Source: Deltaproteobacteria bacterium (lineage in GTDB: Bacteria > Desulfobacterota > Syntrophia > Syntrophales > UBA8958). From it: DNA of 32,192 bases. Below are positions 8,268 through 18,516 of this stretch, one piece after another. Below the pieces are notes generated by a model. That model did not search any database and was not told where the DNA came from. It worked only from the letters and a program-made list of their open reading frames with translations. The DNA lies in the NCBI GenBank assembly GCA_026388335.1, contig JAPLJZ010000116.1:1-32192 (forward strand), given 5' to 3'. Positions within the stretch are counted from its first letter, which is position 1. Every line of letters begins with the position of its first letter. Position numbers and translations under genes: made by a program.

Positions 8268-9413
8268 TTATTCCTTCGCCAAAACCCACTTCTTTTTCTT
8301 CACTTCCACGAGGACAAAGGCGTCCTTGGTGAGCCCGGCATGATCTTGGGGTGAAAAGCTGAATATGCCGCCGATTCCGGAGAAGCCCTTGGTTTTTTCA
8401 AGCTGATCCCGGATGGCTGCCGGCGTATCGCCGCCCCGCTCGATAGCGCCCTTGAGGAGCATCACGGCGTCCCAGGCATGGCCGCCGAAGTGGTCGCCTT
8501 CCGTCTTGTAGCGTTTCTGGTAATTTTTTACATAGGCGATTAAGGCCTTCTTCTGGGGATCGCTGTTGGGCAGGAAATTGGCCACCAGCACCCGGCCGGA
8601 AGGAAGAATAATCCCTTCCGCGGCATCACCGGCGAGTTCAATGAATTTCTTCGAGGAGACGCCGTGGCTCATATACAGAGGAATCTTCAGGCCCAGTTGC
8701 TTAACGTTCCTTGCTATGACCGCCGGTCCCGGATTGGTGCCCCAACAGATAAGGGCCTGAGCCTGGGAACCGCGAATTTTCGTTACTTGGGCCGTCATAT
8801 CCGTATCCTTTGGCCCGTAAGTCTCGTCGGAAATTATCTGGATATTGTAATTCTTTGCCTGGGCTATTAATTGTTCGCGTCCGGATGAGCCGAAACCGTC
8901 GGAAACGGTGAGAATGGCCACTTTGCTTATCCGGCGCTTTTGCAGTTGTTCATAAATCCTGGCAACGGCCAAAGCGTCGTTCTGGGCTGTCTTGAAGACC
9001 CACTTTTTGACGGGTTCCGTAATCTTGACGCCGGCGGCACAGGAAATGAGGGGAATCTTGGCCTTCTCGACGATGGGGATGATAGCCATTGTTTCGCCCG
9101 TCGTGCTGGGACCGATAATGGCCACTACCTTATCTTCCTTGATCAGTCTCGTTGCCGCCTGATTGGCTTTGGTGGGATCGCCTTGGGTATCGTAGATGAC
9201 AAGCTGAACCTTACGACCCTTCAGGCCGCCCGATTTATTGATCTCGTCTGCGACCATCTGGGCGGTATTGCGTTCCGGCTCTCCCAGGAAGGAAGGCGGT
9301 CCGGTGATGGAAAACAGCGCTCCGATCTTGACCGGCTCTGCGGCGCCGGCGGGAATGGCCATGATCGCCAATAGCAGGAACATAAAAAACACCCTAAAAG
9401 TTTTTGTTGACAT
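8268..9413 (-). CDS. Periplasmic substrate-binding protein of Liv-type ABC transporter (right system)
   Basis: A 381-residue Peripla_BP_6 protein, first gene of the importer that continues through LivH, LivM, LivG and LivF. A signal peptide (residues 1 to about 24, ending AGA) precedes VKIGALFSITGPPSFLGEPE, and the ligand-pocket stretch AIIGPSTTGETMAIIPIVEKAKIPLISCAAG follows near residue 95. The conserved C-terminal segment GGHAWDAVMLLKGAIERGG is present. The ATG at 9413 has an excellent AGGAGG ribosome site. It is the promoter-proximal gene of a run ending in paaK, so the ligand may be an aromatic amino acid or an aryl/acyl acid; the sequence alone does not decide. Confidence 0.93.
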   Translation of the reverse strand: MSTKTFRVFFMFLLLAIMAIPAGAAEPVKIGALFSITGPPSFLGEPERNTAQMVADEINKSGGLKGRKVQLVIYDTQGDPTKANQAATRLIKEDKVVAIIGPSTTGETMAIIPIVEKAKIPLISCAAGVKITEPVKKWVFKTAQNDALAVARIYEQLQKRRISKVAILTVSDGFGSSGREQLIAQAKNYNIQIISDETYGPKDTDMTAQVTKIRGSQAQALICWGTNPGPAVIARNVKQLGLKIPLYMSHGVSSKKFIELAGDAAEGIILPSGRVLVANFLPNSDPQKKALIAYVKNYQKRYKTEGDHFGGHAWDAVMLLKGAIERGGDTPAAIRDQLEKTKGFSGIGGIFSFSPQDHAGLTKDAFVLVEVKKKKWVLAKE

Positions 9414-9538
9414 AAACTCCTCCTTTATTTTGTCTCCCTAATAAGCGCTAGGGGTAAAACGTTAATAATATCTGCCAACAGGACAGAATGTGCCCGTTGT
9501 ATCGATCAAAAACTTTCTTGAGATTTGAACTGGGAAGG

Positions 9539-9571
9539 CCTGCTCGCCCATCATAAGCAATGGGCAGCAGG
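9539..9571. repeat. Imperfect inverted repeat (strong hairpin) between divergent genes
   Basis: The left arm CCTGCTCGCCCA (9539-9550) and the right arm TGGGCAGCAGG (9561-9571) pair over 11 positions with a single bulged C, around a ten-base loop. There is no T-run on either side, so it is not a standard terminator. It could be an operator for a dimeric regulator or an mRNA structure. Confidence 0.5.
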
Positions 9572-9752
9572 CGTTAATACATGTAGGTGCTCGAAAGGTT
9601 GTAAAAATGCATTTGCTGCCAAAATTTGATTGTCATTACTATGTTTTTCACCATTTTTGATGGGGAATGAATATTTTATTTTCGATACCATGTCAAGTTC
9701 TAATTTAGTAAGGCTGCTAAAGTTTTCCCCGATTCTGCCGATGAGCATTTCA

Positions 9753-9758
9753 AAGGAG
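9753..9758 (+). promoter_or_regulatory. Ribosome binding site that fixes the start of the TPR gene
   Basis: AAGGAG nine bases before the ATG at 9768. The reading frame is open further upstream to a TTG at 9630, but no ribosome site precedes the earlier candidates. Confidence 0.5.
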
Positions 9759-9767
9759 CTTTCGTCG

Positions 9768-10343
9768 ATGTTATTCATGATGCCTGGGCGGCTGGCAGCC
9801 GCCTGTGTAACTTTGCTTCTTCTCATCATTCTTCTATTTCTGATGATGCCTGCTCATTCCGCAGCTGCCGGAGAGGCAGTTCTTAGCATGAGCGCCGAAG
9901 AATGGTTAAGGAAGGGGTATGTGTATGAGGAAATGGGAAACTCCCGCGCCGCTGTAAGGGCATACACTCAGGCCATCAAGATGAACCCGGGATATGCAGA
10001 CGCATATTCCAATCGGGGGATATCCTACACCGAACTCGAAGAGTTTCGTCCAGCCATCCGGGATTTCAATAGGGCCATCCAGCTGAATCCCGGTGAGGCC
10101 AAATACTATTTCAATCGCGGCATTGTGTATGGAAAGTGCGAAGAATACCGTCTTGCCATGGTCGATTTCGACCGGGCCATTGCGAGAAACAGGGAATACG
10201 CGGCAGCATATTTCTGGTCGGGGATCATTCAAAGCATGTACGGAGACGCAAAGATGGGCAGGGAAAAAGTGAAGGTGTCGGCCAGTTTGGGATATGAAAA
10301 AGCCCAGACTTATCTAAAAGCCCGTTTGGTAAGGTGGAATTGA
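9768..10343 (+). CDS. Small exported or membrane-anchored tetratricopeptide repeat protein
   Basis: With the ATG at 9768 the product is 191 residues. Residues 9-27 form a leucine-rich hydrophobic segment followed by PAHSAAAG, which is a signal peptide or an N-terminal anchor, so the repeats should face the periplasm. Three consecutive TPR units follow (about 42-75, 76-109, 110-143), with the typical AYxxRGxxYxxxxxxxxAxxDFxxAIxLNP pattern, and a fourth degenerate unit reaches residue 177. TPRs are protein-binding scaffolds; the partner cannot be named. It stands alone between a divergent liv operon and the convergent permease gene, 19 bases from its neighbour's stop, with no room for a terminator. 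Confidence 0.8.
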   Translation: MLFMMPGRLAAACVTLLLLIILLFLMMPAHSAAAGEAVLSMSAEEWLRKGYVYEEMGNSRAAVRAYTQAIKMNPGYADAYSNRGISYTELEEFRPAIRDFNRAIQLNPGEAKYYFNRGIVYGKCEEYRLAMVDFDRAIARNREYAAAYFWSGIIQSMYGDAKMGREKVKVSASLGYEKAQTYLKARLVRWN

Positions 10344-10362
10344 AGAAACTAACACCGCCCGC

Positions 10363-12069
10363 TTAATGCTCAAAGTGTAACGAGATACGCTGCCGCTCTT
10401 TCTGGGCGTCAAAGACAACCCGATCGGCGTACTGACGGATGAGTGAACCGGACAGGCGCATGACGGCGTTTTCGTCCGCGAGGAGCTGTTCCGGCGACGG
10501 GCATTCCTCTGATGCAGGAAACGGCAGGCCTGAATAGAGCACCATCACATCGAGATGATATTCATCAAAACGGGCCTGGATATCAATATTTCCCTCCGCC
10601 AATTCCAACAGGATCACCGTCTCCAATAATTCACTGACCGCTGCCTGGACTCGCTGAATCACTTGGCGGCGGGCGCCCCAGGCACCGCCCCTGCTCTCAA
10701 AAAAGCGTACGGCCTCGGAGATACTTGTGAGTTGAGGTTCGATGCGCAAAGCCGCGTTCTGCGCCGTTCCAATACGGAACAGTAGATTCAGCACGATGGC
10801 GCATAGAGAAGCAACGGCAAAGGGCGAACCGACGATGCTGTATAGCCAGGGCGGAAGTTTCTGGATGAGTTCCGTTAACTGGATGGCAGCCAGGCCGACG
10901 ATTATGGAACCACCGACCATAAAGATGCGTCGGGTGTCCAGCATTCTGGAGACGATCAGTTCCATTCCCGAGGTGATGAGAAAGGCGGCGGCATAGACCA
11001 GGACGGCCCCGATTACCGGCGCCGGCATGCGGGAGAGCAGTTTTGCGATGGGGGGAACAAATGCCGTTGCCAAAAGAACAATGGCCGTCAATAGTCCGAT
11101 GCGACGGGCGGTGGCGCCCGTCGCTGATGAAAGGGCAATATGAGCGGAAGAAACCCCGGTTCCAAGAGTTCCCAAAGCACCGGCCATGGCAGCGCTGACG
11201 CCGTCTGCGAGGACGCCGCGACTGACCTTGGCCATGTCTGGGCGAACCCATTCCGACTGATTGATCTTCTGGCACGTAATGATACAGGCGACAGTATCCA
11301 ACGAAGAAACCAACGCCGTCATCAAAAAAGGGGTCAACAATGCCCATTGAAACTTCCAGTCCGGTATCGGTATCGTCGGCAGCGCCAGAAATCCTCCCTC
11401 CATGACACCCTGCAGGCTGGCATGGTCAATCACACCTAACCACAGGGCGGCGCCGTAACCGGCTGCCAGACCGATCAACACCGAATACAGGCGAATTTTA
11501 CCCCGGGGCCAGATGCTCAGGGCAACCATAAGGGCCAAAGTAATTAAAGCTACGGCGATAGCATGAGGATCGACGGAATTGCCGCCATGAAGGCCCAGAA
11601 AACGCGTAATCGCCGGCCTGACCATGGATATTCCGAGCATTACGACCGCCACGCCGCAAACCTCGGCCGGAAAGAGATGGCGAAAATGCTTCAGGAACCG
11701 GGAGAAAACGATGCTGAATATCCCGGCAATGACGGTCATCCCGAACGTGAGGCCCAGGCCGCCAATTTTGGCTGCCTGAATGGATACGGGCAGATAGATG
11801 GGAGTGGTGAGGTTGACGGCCAAATAACCGCTGCCCATGCCTTTCCGACCCAGGCATTGCAGGAACGTGCCCACAGCCATGGCCAGGATGGATGCCGTCA
11901 CAACCCCTTCGGCATCGATCTGCGTTCCCCCAGATTCGGAGACTAACATCAGGGGATAAACGATAAAGACAAGGGCAAGGATGGCATGCTGAACCGCCAA
12001 CAATAATGTTGTACGGAAGGGCGGTATATCGTCAACCCCATAGATGATGTTAGCGGGTTTTTGTTCCAT
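10363..12069 (-). CDS. NCS2 (xanthine/uracil-type) permease with C-terminal degenerate anti-sigma-kinase-like domain
   Basis: A 568-residue fusion. Residues 15-435 are a nucleobase-cation symporter-2 permease: about 14 membrane segments, the family QH motif in segment 1 (AVQHAILAL), the conserved acidic region SSLDTVACI near 255-263, and the motif region GTGVSSAHIALSSATGATARRIG near 303-325. Residues 465-568 are soluble and by eye resemble RsbW/SpoIIAB-type HATPase domains (VQAAVSELLET, then LDVMVLYSGLPFP, then GSLIRQYADRVVFDA and ISLHFEH). The Mg-binding Asn of the N-box is Thr484 and the DxGxG Asp is Tyr512, so ATP binding is doubtful. It begins eight bases after a STAS protein gene. NCS2 members import purines or pyrimidines with H+ or Na+; with 5-oxoprolinase genes upstream another cyclic amide is possible. 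Confidence 0.85.
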   Translation of the reverse strand: MEQKPANIIYGVDDIPPFRTTLLLAVQHAILALVFIVYPLMLVSESGGTQIDAEGVVTASILAMAVGTFLQCLGRKGMGSGYLAVNLTTPIYLPVSIQAAKIGGLGLTFGMTVIAGIFSIVFSRFLKHFRHLFPAEVCGVAVVMLGISMVRPAITRFLGLHGGNSVDPHAIAVALITLALMVALSIWPRGKIRLYSVLIGLAAGYGAALWLGVIDHASLQGVMEGGFLALPTIPIPDWKFQWALLTPFLMTALVSSLDTVACIITCQKINQSEWVRPDMAKVSRGVLADGVSAAMAGALGTLGTGVSSAHIALSSATGATARRIGLLTAIVLLATAFVPPIAKLLSRMPAPVIGAVLVYAAAFLITSGMELIVSRMLDTRRIFMVGGSIIVGLAAIQLTELIQKLPPWLYSIVGSPFAVASLCAIVLNLLFRIGTAQNAALRIEPQLTSISEAVRFFESRGGAWGARRQVIQRVQAAVSELLETVILLELAEGNIDIQARFDEYHLDVMVLYSGLPFPASEECPSPEQLLADENAVMRLSGSLIRQYADRVVFDAQKERQRISLHFEH

Positions 12070-12077
12070 GCTTATTT

Positions 12078-12455
12078 CTATCGCAAAGAATCCAAGACCT
12101 TTTTCTGCATGGCGTCAAAATAATCGTCGGCTTCCTTAATGCTGGCAAAGAGTGTCATCCCGTGCAGCAGATTGGCAATCTTAAACACCTTTTCAATTTG
12201 CGGCTGCATATTGATCGTATGGACGCCGCCGCCGTTACCCTCAATAAATTTTCTCGTTTTAATGACGATACGCAATCCCATGCTACTTATGTAATCCAGA
12301 TTGGTCATGTCAAACATTATGTCCTTCGTTTCGGGAATCAGAAGCGAGTTAATTTTTTCATCACAGTCTGCATATGTTGTCCCGTCCAGGCGACCGATAA
12401 GCTTGACAACATAGAAACCGGACATCTTGTTTTCAATTTTCATGATCAGAGACAT
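12078..12455 (-). CDS. STAS-domain protein (anti-sigma-factor antagonist, SpoIIAA/RsbV-like)
   Basis: A 125-residue single-domain protein starting MSLIMKIENK at 12455, with AGGAGG just upstream; the open frame extends to 12536 but that part overlaps acyP. The STAS fold is clear: VVKLIGRLDGTTYADCDEKI, then DIMFDMTNLDYISSMGLRIVI. The Ser pair 57-58 is in the position of the serine that RsbW/SpoIIAB kinases phosphorylate, so it is probably phosphorylatable. Family members bind anti-sigma kinases in partner-switching circuits. No sigma factor or intact anti-sigma kinase is nearby; the next gene, eight bases downstream, is a permease whose C-terminal domain resembles such a kinase. I infer that the two proteins interact. 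Confidence 0.9.
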   Translation of the reverse strand: MSLIMKIENKMSGFYVVKLIGRLDGTTYADCDEKINSLLIPETKDIMFDMTNLDYISSMGLRIVIKTRKFIEGNGGGVHTINMQPQIEKVFKIANLLHGMTLFASIKEADDYFDAMQKKVLDSLR

Positions 12456-12471
12456 TTCTTTCCTCCTGAAT

Positions 12472-12750
12472 TTATTTGTTATACAGGATGGTGAATTCCA
12501 TGAATTCTCCCATATAATCTTCCTCACTTGAATCAACCCCGGTCACCCGGGCCAGCGGGGGGCCATGTTCACACCAGCGGTGCATGATTTCCACTTGACC
12601 GTCTTCACCCTCAAAAACCGCTTCTACCCGTCCGTCCCGAAGGTTTTTCACCCAGCCCGTCAAATTAAGTGTTATTGCCGCCTCCCGGGTGGAGGCGCGA
12701 AAAACGACTCCCTGGACGCAACCGGAAATGATGATATGGATACGCTTCAT
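12472..12750 (-). CDS. acyP: Acylphosphatase
   Basis: A 92-residue cytoplasmic enzyme hydrolysing acyl phosphates such as carbamoyl phosphate or 1,3-bisphosphoglycerate. The signature GCVQGVVFR supplies the phosphate-binding loop and the catalytic Arg18; the second signature GWVKNLRDGRVEAVFEG supplies catalytic Asn36. Length is normal for the family. It starts 66 bases after pxpC with CGGAG upstream, and its stop is 16 bases before the STAS gene start. Next to the ATP-dependent 5-oxoprolinase, whose reaction passes through a phosphorylated intermediate, a link through acyl-phosphate chemistry is possible but unproven. Confidence 0.95.
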   Translation of the reverse strand: MKRIHIIISGCVQGVVFRASTREAAITLNLTGWVKNLRDGRVEAVFEGEDGQVEIMHRWCEHGPPLARVTGVDSSEEDYMGEFMEFTILYNK

Positions 12751-12777
12751 TTAGCGACTCCGCATGGGCTAATTTGG

Positions 12778-12811
12778 GACGGCCCTATTTATTAGAAAAA
12801 ATAGAACCGTC
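12778..12811. repeat. Hairpin in the pxpC-acyP spacer
   Basis: GACGG (12778-12782) pairs with CCGTC (12807-12811) and inner CTATTT (12785-12790) with AAATAG (12799-12804), separated by a 2x2 internal loop. It lies just after the pxpC stop in the direction of transcription. No T-run follows on the minus strand, so it is better read as a processing or stabilising element than a terminator. Confidence 0.4.
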
Positions 12812-12816
12812 ATCAA

Positions 12817-13800
12817 TTATTCCTGTATCGGACCGGGGGGTGGGGTGGAACCGGTAAGGGATTGCAACTGAGTGATTCGTTTTTGCTTGTCCCTCCAGAG
12901 TCGCTCTCCCTCTTCCACGATGATCCTTTCGAAACAAACCAGATCGTTGGCCTTCAGGTGGGCGAGGCGGTCCTGATCCGCCCGGGCAATCACGGCTACC
13001 CGGGCATAGCCGCCGATCGTTCTTTCATTAAGCATGATGATCGGCAATCCGTCGCCGGGGATCTGGATCGTGCCGGGGACGATACCCTCGGATACAATGC
13101 TTTTTGGGGCTTCCGGCTTGAAGACCAGAGGCGTACCATCAAGGCGGATTCCTGTCCGGTTGAGATTTGTCGAGACGGTAAAGAGCTCATGGTATCCCTT
13201 TTCCCAGAAATGGCGGCATGAGTCAGCGGTAAAAGAGTCGGCTTCGGGGCCTTCCATGACCCGGAGTATGTGGGGGGAATTCATGGACGGGATCAGGTTC
13301 AATGGGATGAGGTTTGTTTCTATTTCCCTGGATTCCTCCAGGTGGAGGATGTCGCCGCTTTTAAGCGGAGTGCCGTTTAAACCGCCGAAACGGCATTCCA
13401 GATTGGTCGTGTAACTGCCCATGACCGCCTCCGCTTTTACCTTTCCCGCAAATCCTATGTAGTAGCGAAAGCCTTCCGTAACTTCCTTGACCAGCAGGAG
13501 ACTGCCCTTTTTTGCACGGAAGGATGTCCAGGGTCGCAGGGGGGCATCGTCGAGGAAGGCCATGACCCGGGCCCCGGTGATGGCGCAGATTACGTCGGCG
13601 TCAAATTGCAGGGCAAATTTCGGACCTATAACTTCCAGGAGTGGTGCGTTTGCACAATCCAGGAGGCAGTAGAGAGCCTGACAGGCGTAACGGTCCAGGG
13701 CCGATGACGAGGGCACGCCGACGGCGCCAAAACCAGTACGCCCCAGATCGACGATCAGGGAGAAGATGGCGGGATTGCGAACGGTAATGGCAGGAGTCAT
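12817..13800 (-). CDS. pxpC: 5-oxoprolinase subunit PxpC (biotin-dependent carboxyltransferase-like)
   Basis: A 327-residue protein of the allophanate hydrolase subunit 2 / KipA family. The N-terminus carries the signature FSLIVDLGRTGFGAVGVPSS followed by ALDRYACQ, and the C-terminal half contains IQIPGDGLPIIMLNERTIGGYARVAVIARADQDRLA. The frame is open upstream to 14088, but family similarity begins at MTPAIT, so I use the ATG at 13800, four bases after the pxpB stop. With PxpA and PxpB it makes the ATP-dependent enzyme that opens 5-oxoproline (pyroglutamate) to glutamate. The C-terminal tail ends in a proline-rich stretch (GSTPPPGPIQE) of no known role. Confidence 0.93.
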   Translation of the reverse strand: MTPAITVRNPAIFSLIVDLGRTGFGAVGVPSSSALDRYACQALYCLLDCANAPLLEVIGPKFALQFDADVICAITGARVMAFLDDAPLRPWTSFRAKKGSLLLVKEVTEGFRYYIGFAGKVKAEAVMGSYTTNLECRFGGLNGTPLKSGDILHLEESREIETNLIPLNLIPSMNSPHILRVMEGPEADSFTADSCRHFWEKGYHELFTVSTNLNRTGIRLDGTPLVFKPEAPKSIVSEGIVPGTIQIPGDGLPIIMLNERTIGGYARVAVIARADQDRLAHLKANDLVCFERIIVEEGERLWRDKQKRITQLQSLTGSTPPPGPIQE

Positions 13801-13804
13801 CTCT

Positions 13805-14445
13805 TCATTGCACCTCGATAAACCGGACTTTGTCGCCGATCTGCATGAGGCTGTAGGGTGGCCGCGCCGGATCGAAAAGCCGAATATCCGTACGGCCGAT
13901 AATCTGCCAGCCCGCCGGTGATTCAAAGGGATAAATCCCCGTCTGTCGCTGGGCGATGCCCACTGAACCTGCCGGAATTCTCGTCCGGGGGGTTTCGAGC
14001 CGGGGCGCCGTAATCCGTTCGTCGAGGGTTCCCAGATAGGGAAAGCCGGGGGTGAAGCCCACGGTAAAGACGGTATAAAGCTCGGCACAGTGTCTTTCGA
14101 TTACCTCGGAGACAGATAGTTGGCAGTGTTTAGCCACGAAGGACAGATCCGGTCCGTAGTCGCCGCCATAGTGGACGGTAATTTCGTGGACCTGCGGGGG
14201 GGGCATCTCAACGGCCGACAAGTTGGCAAGGCGTTCATTCAAAAGGTCCGCCAGGGTCTCGTAAGACGTCAGATCATCTTCGTAAATCACCAGGCAGGAA
14301 CAGAAGGAAGGAATTATCTCTATAATATCAATACGATGCAGTGATATGAGGAGGAAAAAGGCCCGCCGGACCTGCTCGTGGACTTCCATGTCTATCTGGC
14401 TGCCAAAGATGATTCTGAGGGCGTTCTCGGCGTAGCGCTGGATAA

Positions 14446-14449
<4 letters not shown>
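13805..14449 (-). CDS. pxpB: 5-oxoprolinase subunit PxpB (KipI family)
   Basis: A 214-residue protein of the allophanate hydrolase subunit 1 / KipI family. The C-terminal half carries the signature VGFTPGFPYLGTLDERI, then PRTRIPAGSVGIAQRQTGIYP and SPAGWQIIGRTDIRLFD. Order and length agree with PxpB. The ATG start overlaps the pxpA stop by four bases and the stop is four bases before pxpC, as expected for a stoichiometric complex. In Bacillus the KipI homologue inhibits a sporulation kinase, but the complete pxpABC set here favours the metabolic role. Confidence 0.93.
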
Positions 14450-17569
<3,120 letters not shown>

Positions 17570-17602
17570 AAAAACCTCACAACTGATGATAAATTACCGC
17601 GC

Positions 17603-17631
17603 ATTCTACCGATCCGAGACGATAATGTCAA
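17603..17631 (-). promoter_or_regulatory. Strong sigma70-type promoter of the ligA-pxpABC operon
   Basis: On the minus strand TTGACA (17631-17626) is a perfect -35 box and TAGAAT (17608-17603) matches the -10 consensus at five of six positions, with a 17-base spacer. The predicted start near 17596 gives a leader of about 27 bases ahead of the ATG at 17569. It is the best promoter match in this intergenic region. Confidence 0.75.
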
Positions 17632-17651
17632 CATACATATCCAAATAACAC

Positions 17652-17679
17652 TTGTCTTTTTGGCGGCTATCATGATAAT
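17652..17679 (+). promoter_or_regulatory. Sigma70-type promoter of the HIT gene, almost abutting its start codon
   Basis: TTGTCT (17652-17657) and GATAAT (17674-17679) are 16 bases apart on the plus strand (four of six and five of six matches). The predicted start site would fall near 17685-17687 and the ATG is at 17689, so the mRNA would have almost no leader. No Shine-Dalgarno sequence is present, which agrees with that. Confidence 0.5.
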
Positions 17680-17688
17680 TTGCCCGCC

Positions 17689-18180
17689 ATGAAAGCCATC
17701 GGCGCCCCTTGGAGAATGACCTACATTCGCGGAGAAAAAGTCGAAAACTGCGTCTTTTGCACAGATTCGGAAAACTGCACCTGCACCGATCTGCGGCTTC
17801 TGGAGGGCGAAAAATCCTTCATCATGATGAACCGCTACCCTTATACAACCGGGCATCTCATGATTATTCCCTACCGACATTGCAGCCGGATTGAAGATCT
17901 GGCGGCGGAAGAAAAAGTTGAGATATTTGATTTTGTCTCCCTGTCGGTCAAGGTTCTCAAGGAGAGTATCCATCCCGACGGCTTCAATATCGGGATGAAC
18001 CTGGGCAAGGCGGCGGGGGCCGGCATCGAGGATCATCTGCACGTCCATGTAGTCCCCCGGTGGAACGGAGACACAAATTTTATGAGTGTTGTGGGTGATT
18101 GCCGGGTAATCCCCGAGGATGTTGTCAAGACATGGGAGCAGTTGCTTCCCTATTTTCAGAAATACCGCCAGGAGGCATGA
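17689..18180 (+). CDS. HIT-family nucleotide hydrolase/transferase (Ap4A phosphorylase-like)
   Basis: A 163-residue histidine-triad protein. Zinc-type cysteines CVFC near residue 22-25 are followed by FIMMNRYPYTTGHLMIIPYRH and the catalytic triad loop DHLHVHVVPRW near residue 127; the middle His attacks the alpha phosphate. Members of this branch hydrolyse or phosphorolyse dinucleoside polyphosphates or nucleoside phosphoramidates; the exact substrate is open. The segment APWRMTYI at residues 6-13 is typical of the family N-terminus and supports the ATG at 17689 over the later ATG at 17716. The gene is one base from the LapA-domain gene, so the two form a short operon divergent from the ligA operon. 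Confidence 0.93.
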   Translation: MKAIGAPWRMTYIRGEKVENCVFCTDSENCTCTDLRLLEGEKSFIMMNRYPYTTGHLMIIPYRHCSRIEDLAAEEKVEIFDFVSLSVKVLKESIHPDGFNIGMNLGKAAGAGIEDHLHVHVVPRWNGDTNFMSVVGDCRVIPEDVVKTWEQLLPYFQKYRQEA

Positions 18181-18181
18181 T

Positions 18182-18493
18182 ATGAAAGTTATCTATACCG
18201 TGATTGTCGTTATTCTCATCCTGTTTATAATAACGTTTTCCCTTGCCAATACCTTTCCCGTCCAATTGCGTTACCTGGACGTCTTCAATGTCATCCTGCC
18301 GGCGTATATGCTGATTTTCATCTGCTTTCTCATCGGGGTCGTCTTTACGGGCTTCATGGGTATCGTAGAGCGCTTCCGTCTGAACAGGACCATTGCCCAC
18401 CTGAACAAGACCATTCGGGAACTGAGACGGGAAATTCGAGCCAACGAGCCCCCACCGATTATCGAGGATAAAGAAGGCGCCGGACCTGTATAA
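18182..18493 (+). CDS. LapA-domain (DUF1049) small inner-membrane protein
   Basis: A 103-residue protein with two membrane helices (about residues 3-20 and 38-60) separated by ANTFPVQLRYLDVFNVILPAY, the pattern of the lipopolysaccharide assembly protein A domain. A cytoplasmic basic coiled segment follows (RFRLNRTIAHLNKTIRELRREIRANE), then a Pro/acidic tail. In E. coli LapA works with LapB in regulating LpxC and hence lipopolysaccharide amounts; whether that holds here is inference. The start has GGAGG six bases upstream, within the last codons of the HIT gene, and lies one base after its stop. Confidence 0.85.
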   Translation: MKVIYTVIVVILILFIITFSLANTFPVQLRYLDVFNVILPAYMLIFICFLIGVVFTGFMGIVERFRLNRTIAHLNKTIRELRREIRANEPPPIIEDKEGAGPV

Positions 18494-18516
18494 AGGCGAT
18501 CAGAAATAATCCTAAA

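Larger units (their letters stand above)
9414..9767. other. Non-coding interval between divergent genes
   Basis: About 350 bases, AT-richer than the surroundings, separating the minus-strand liv operon from the plus-strand TPR gene. It must hold promoters for both, but I find no convincing -35/-10 pair on either strand. The best candidate for the TPR gene is TTGCTG/TACTAT with 18-base spacing near 9614-9643, too weak to call. The only clear structure is the hairpin at 9539-9571. Small open frames here overlap the TPR gene antisense or lack ribosome sites. Confidence 0.5.

Noticed and set aside
9551-9829. 92-codon minus-strand frame across the 9.6 kb intergenic region
   Set aside because: Overlaps the start of the TPR gene, has no ribosome site before its ATG, and shows no domain.
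12456-12536. N-terminal extension of the STAS protein
   Set aside because: Runs into acyP; the ATG at 12455 has a clean AGGAGG site and starts just before the STAS fold.
12778-12811. Hairpin considered as a terminator after pxpC
   Set aside because: No run of T residues follows on the minus strand and the stem is interrupted, so an intrinsic terminator is unlikely.
13801-14088. N-terminal extension of PxpC
   Set aside because: The frame is open to 14088, but that part lies inside pxpB and shows no resemblance to the family; the ATG at 13800 gives the expected N-terminus.
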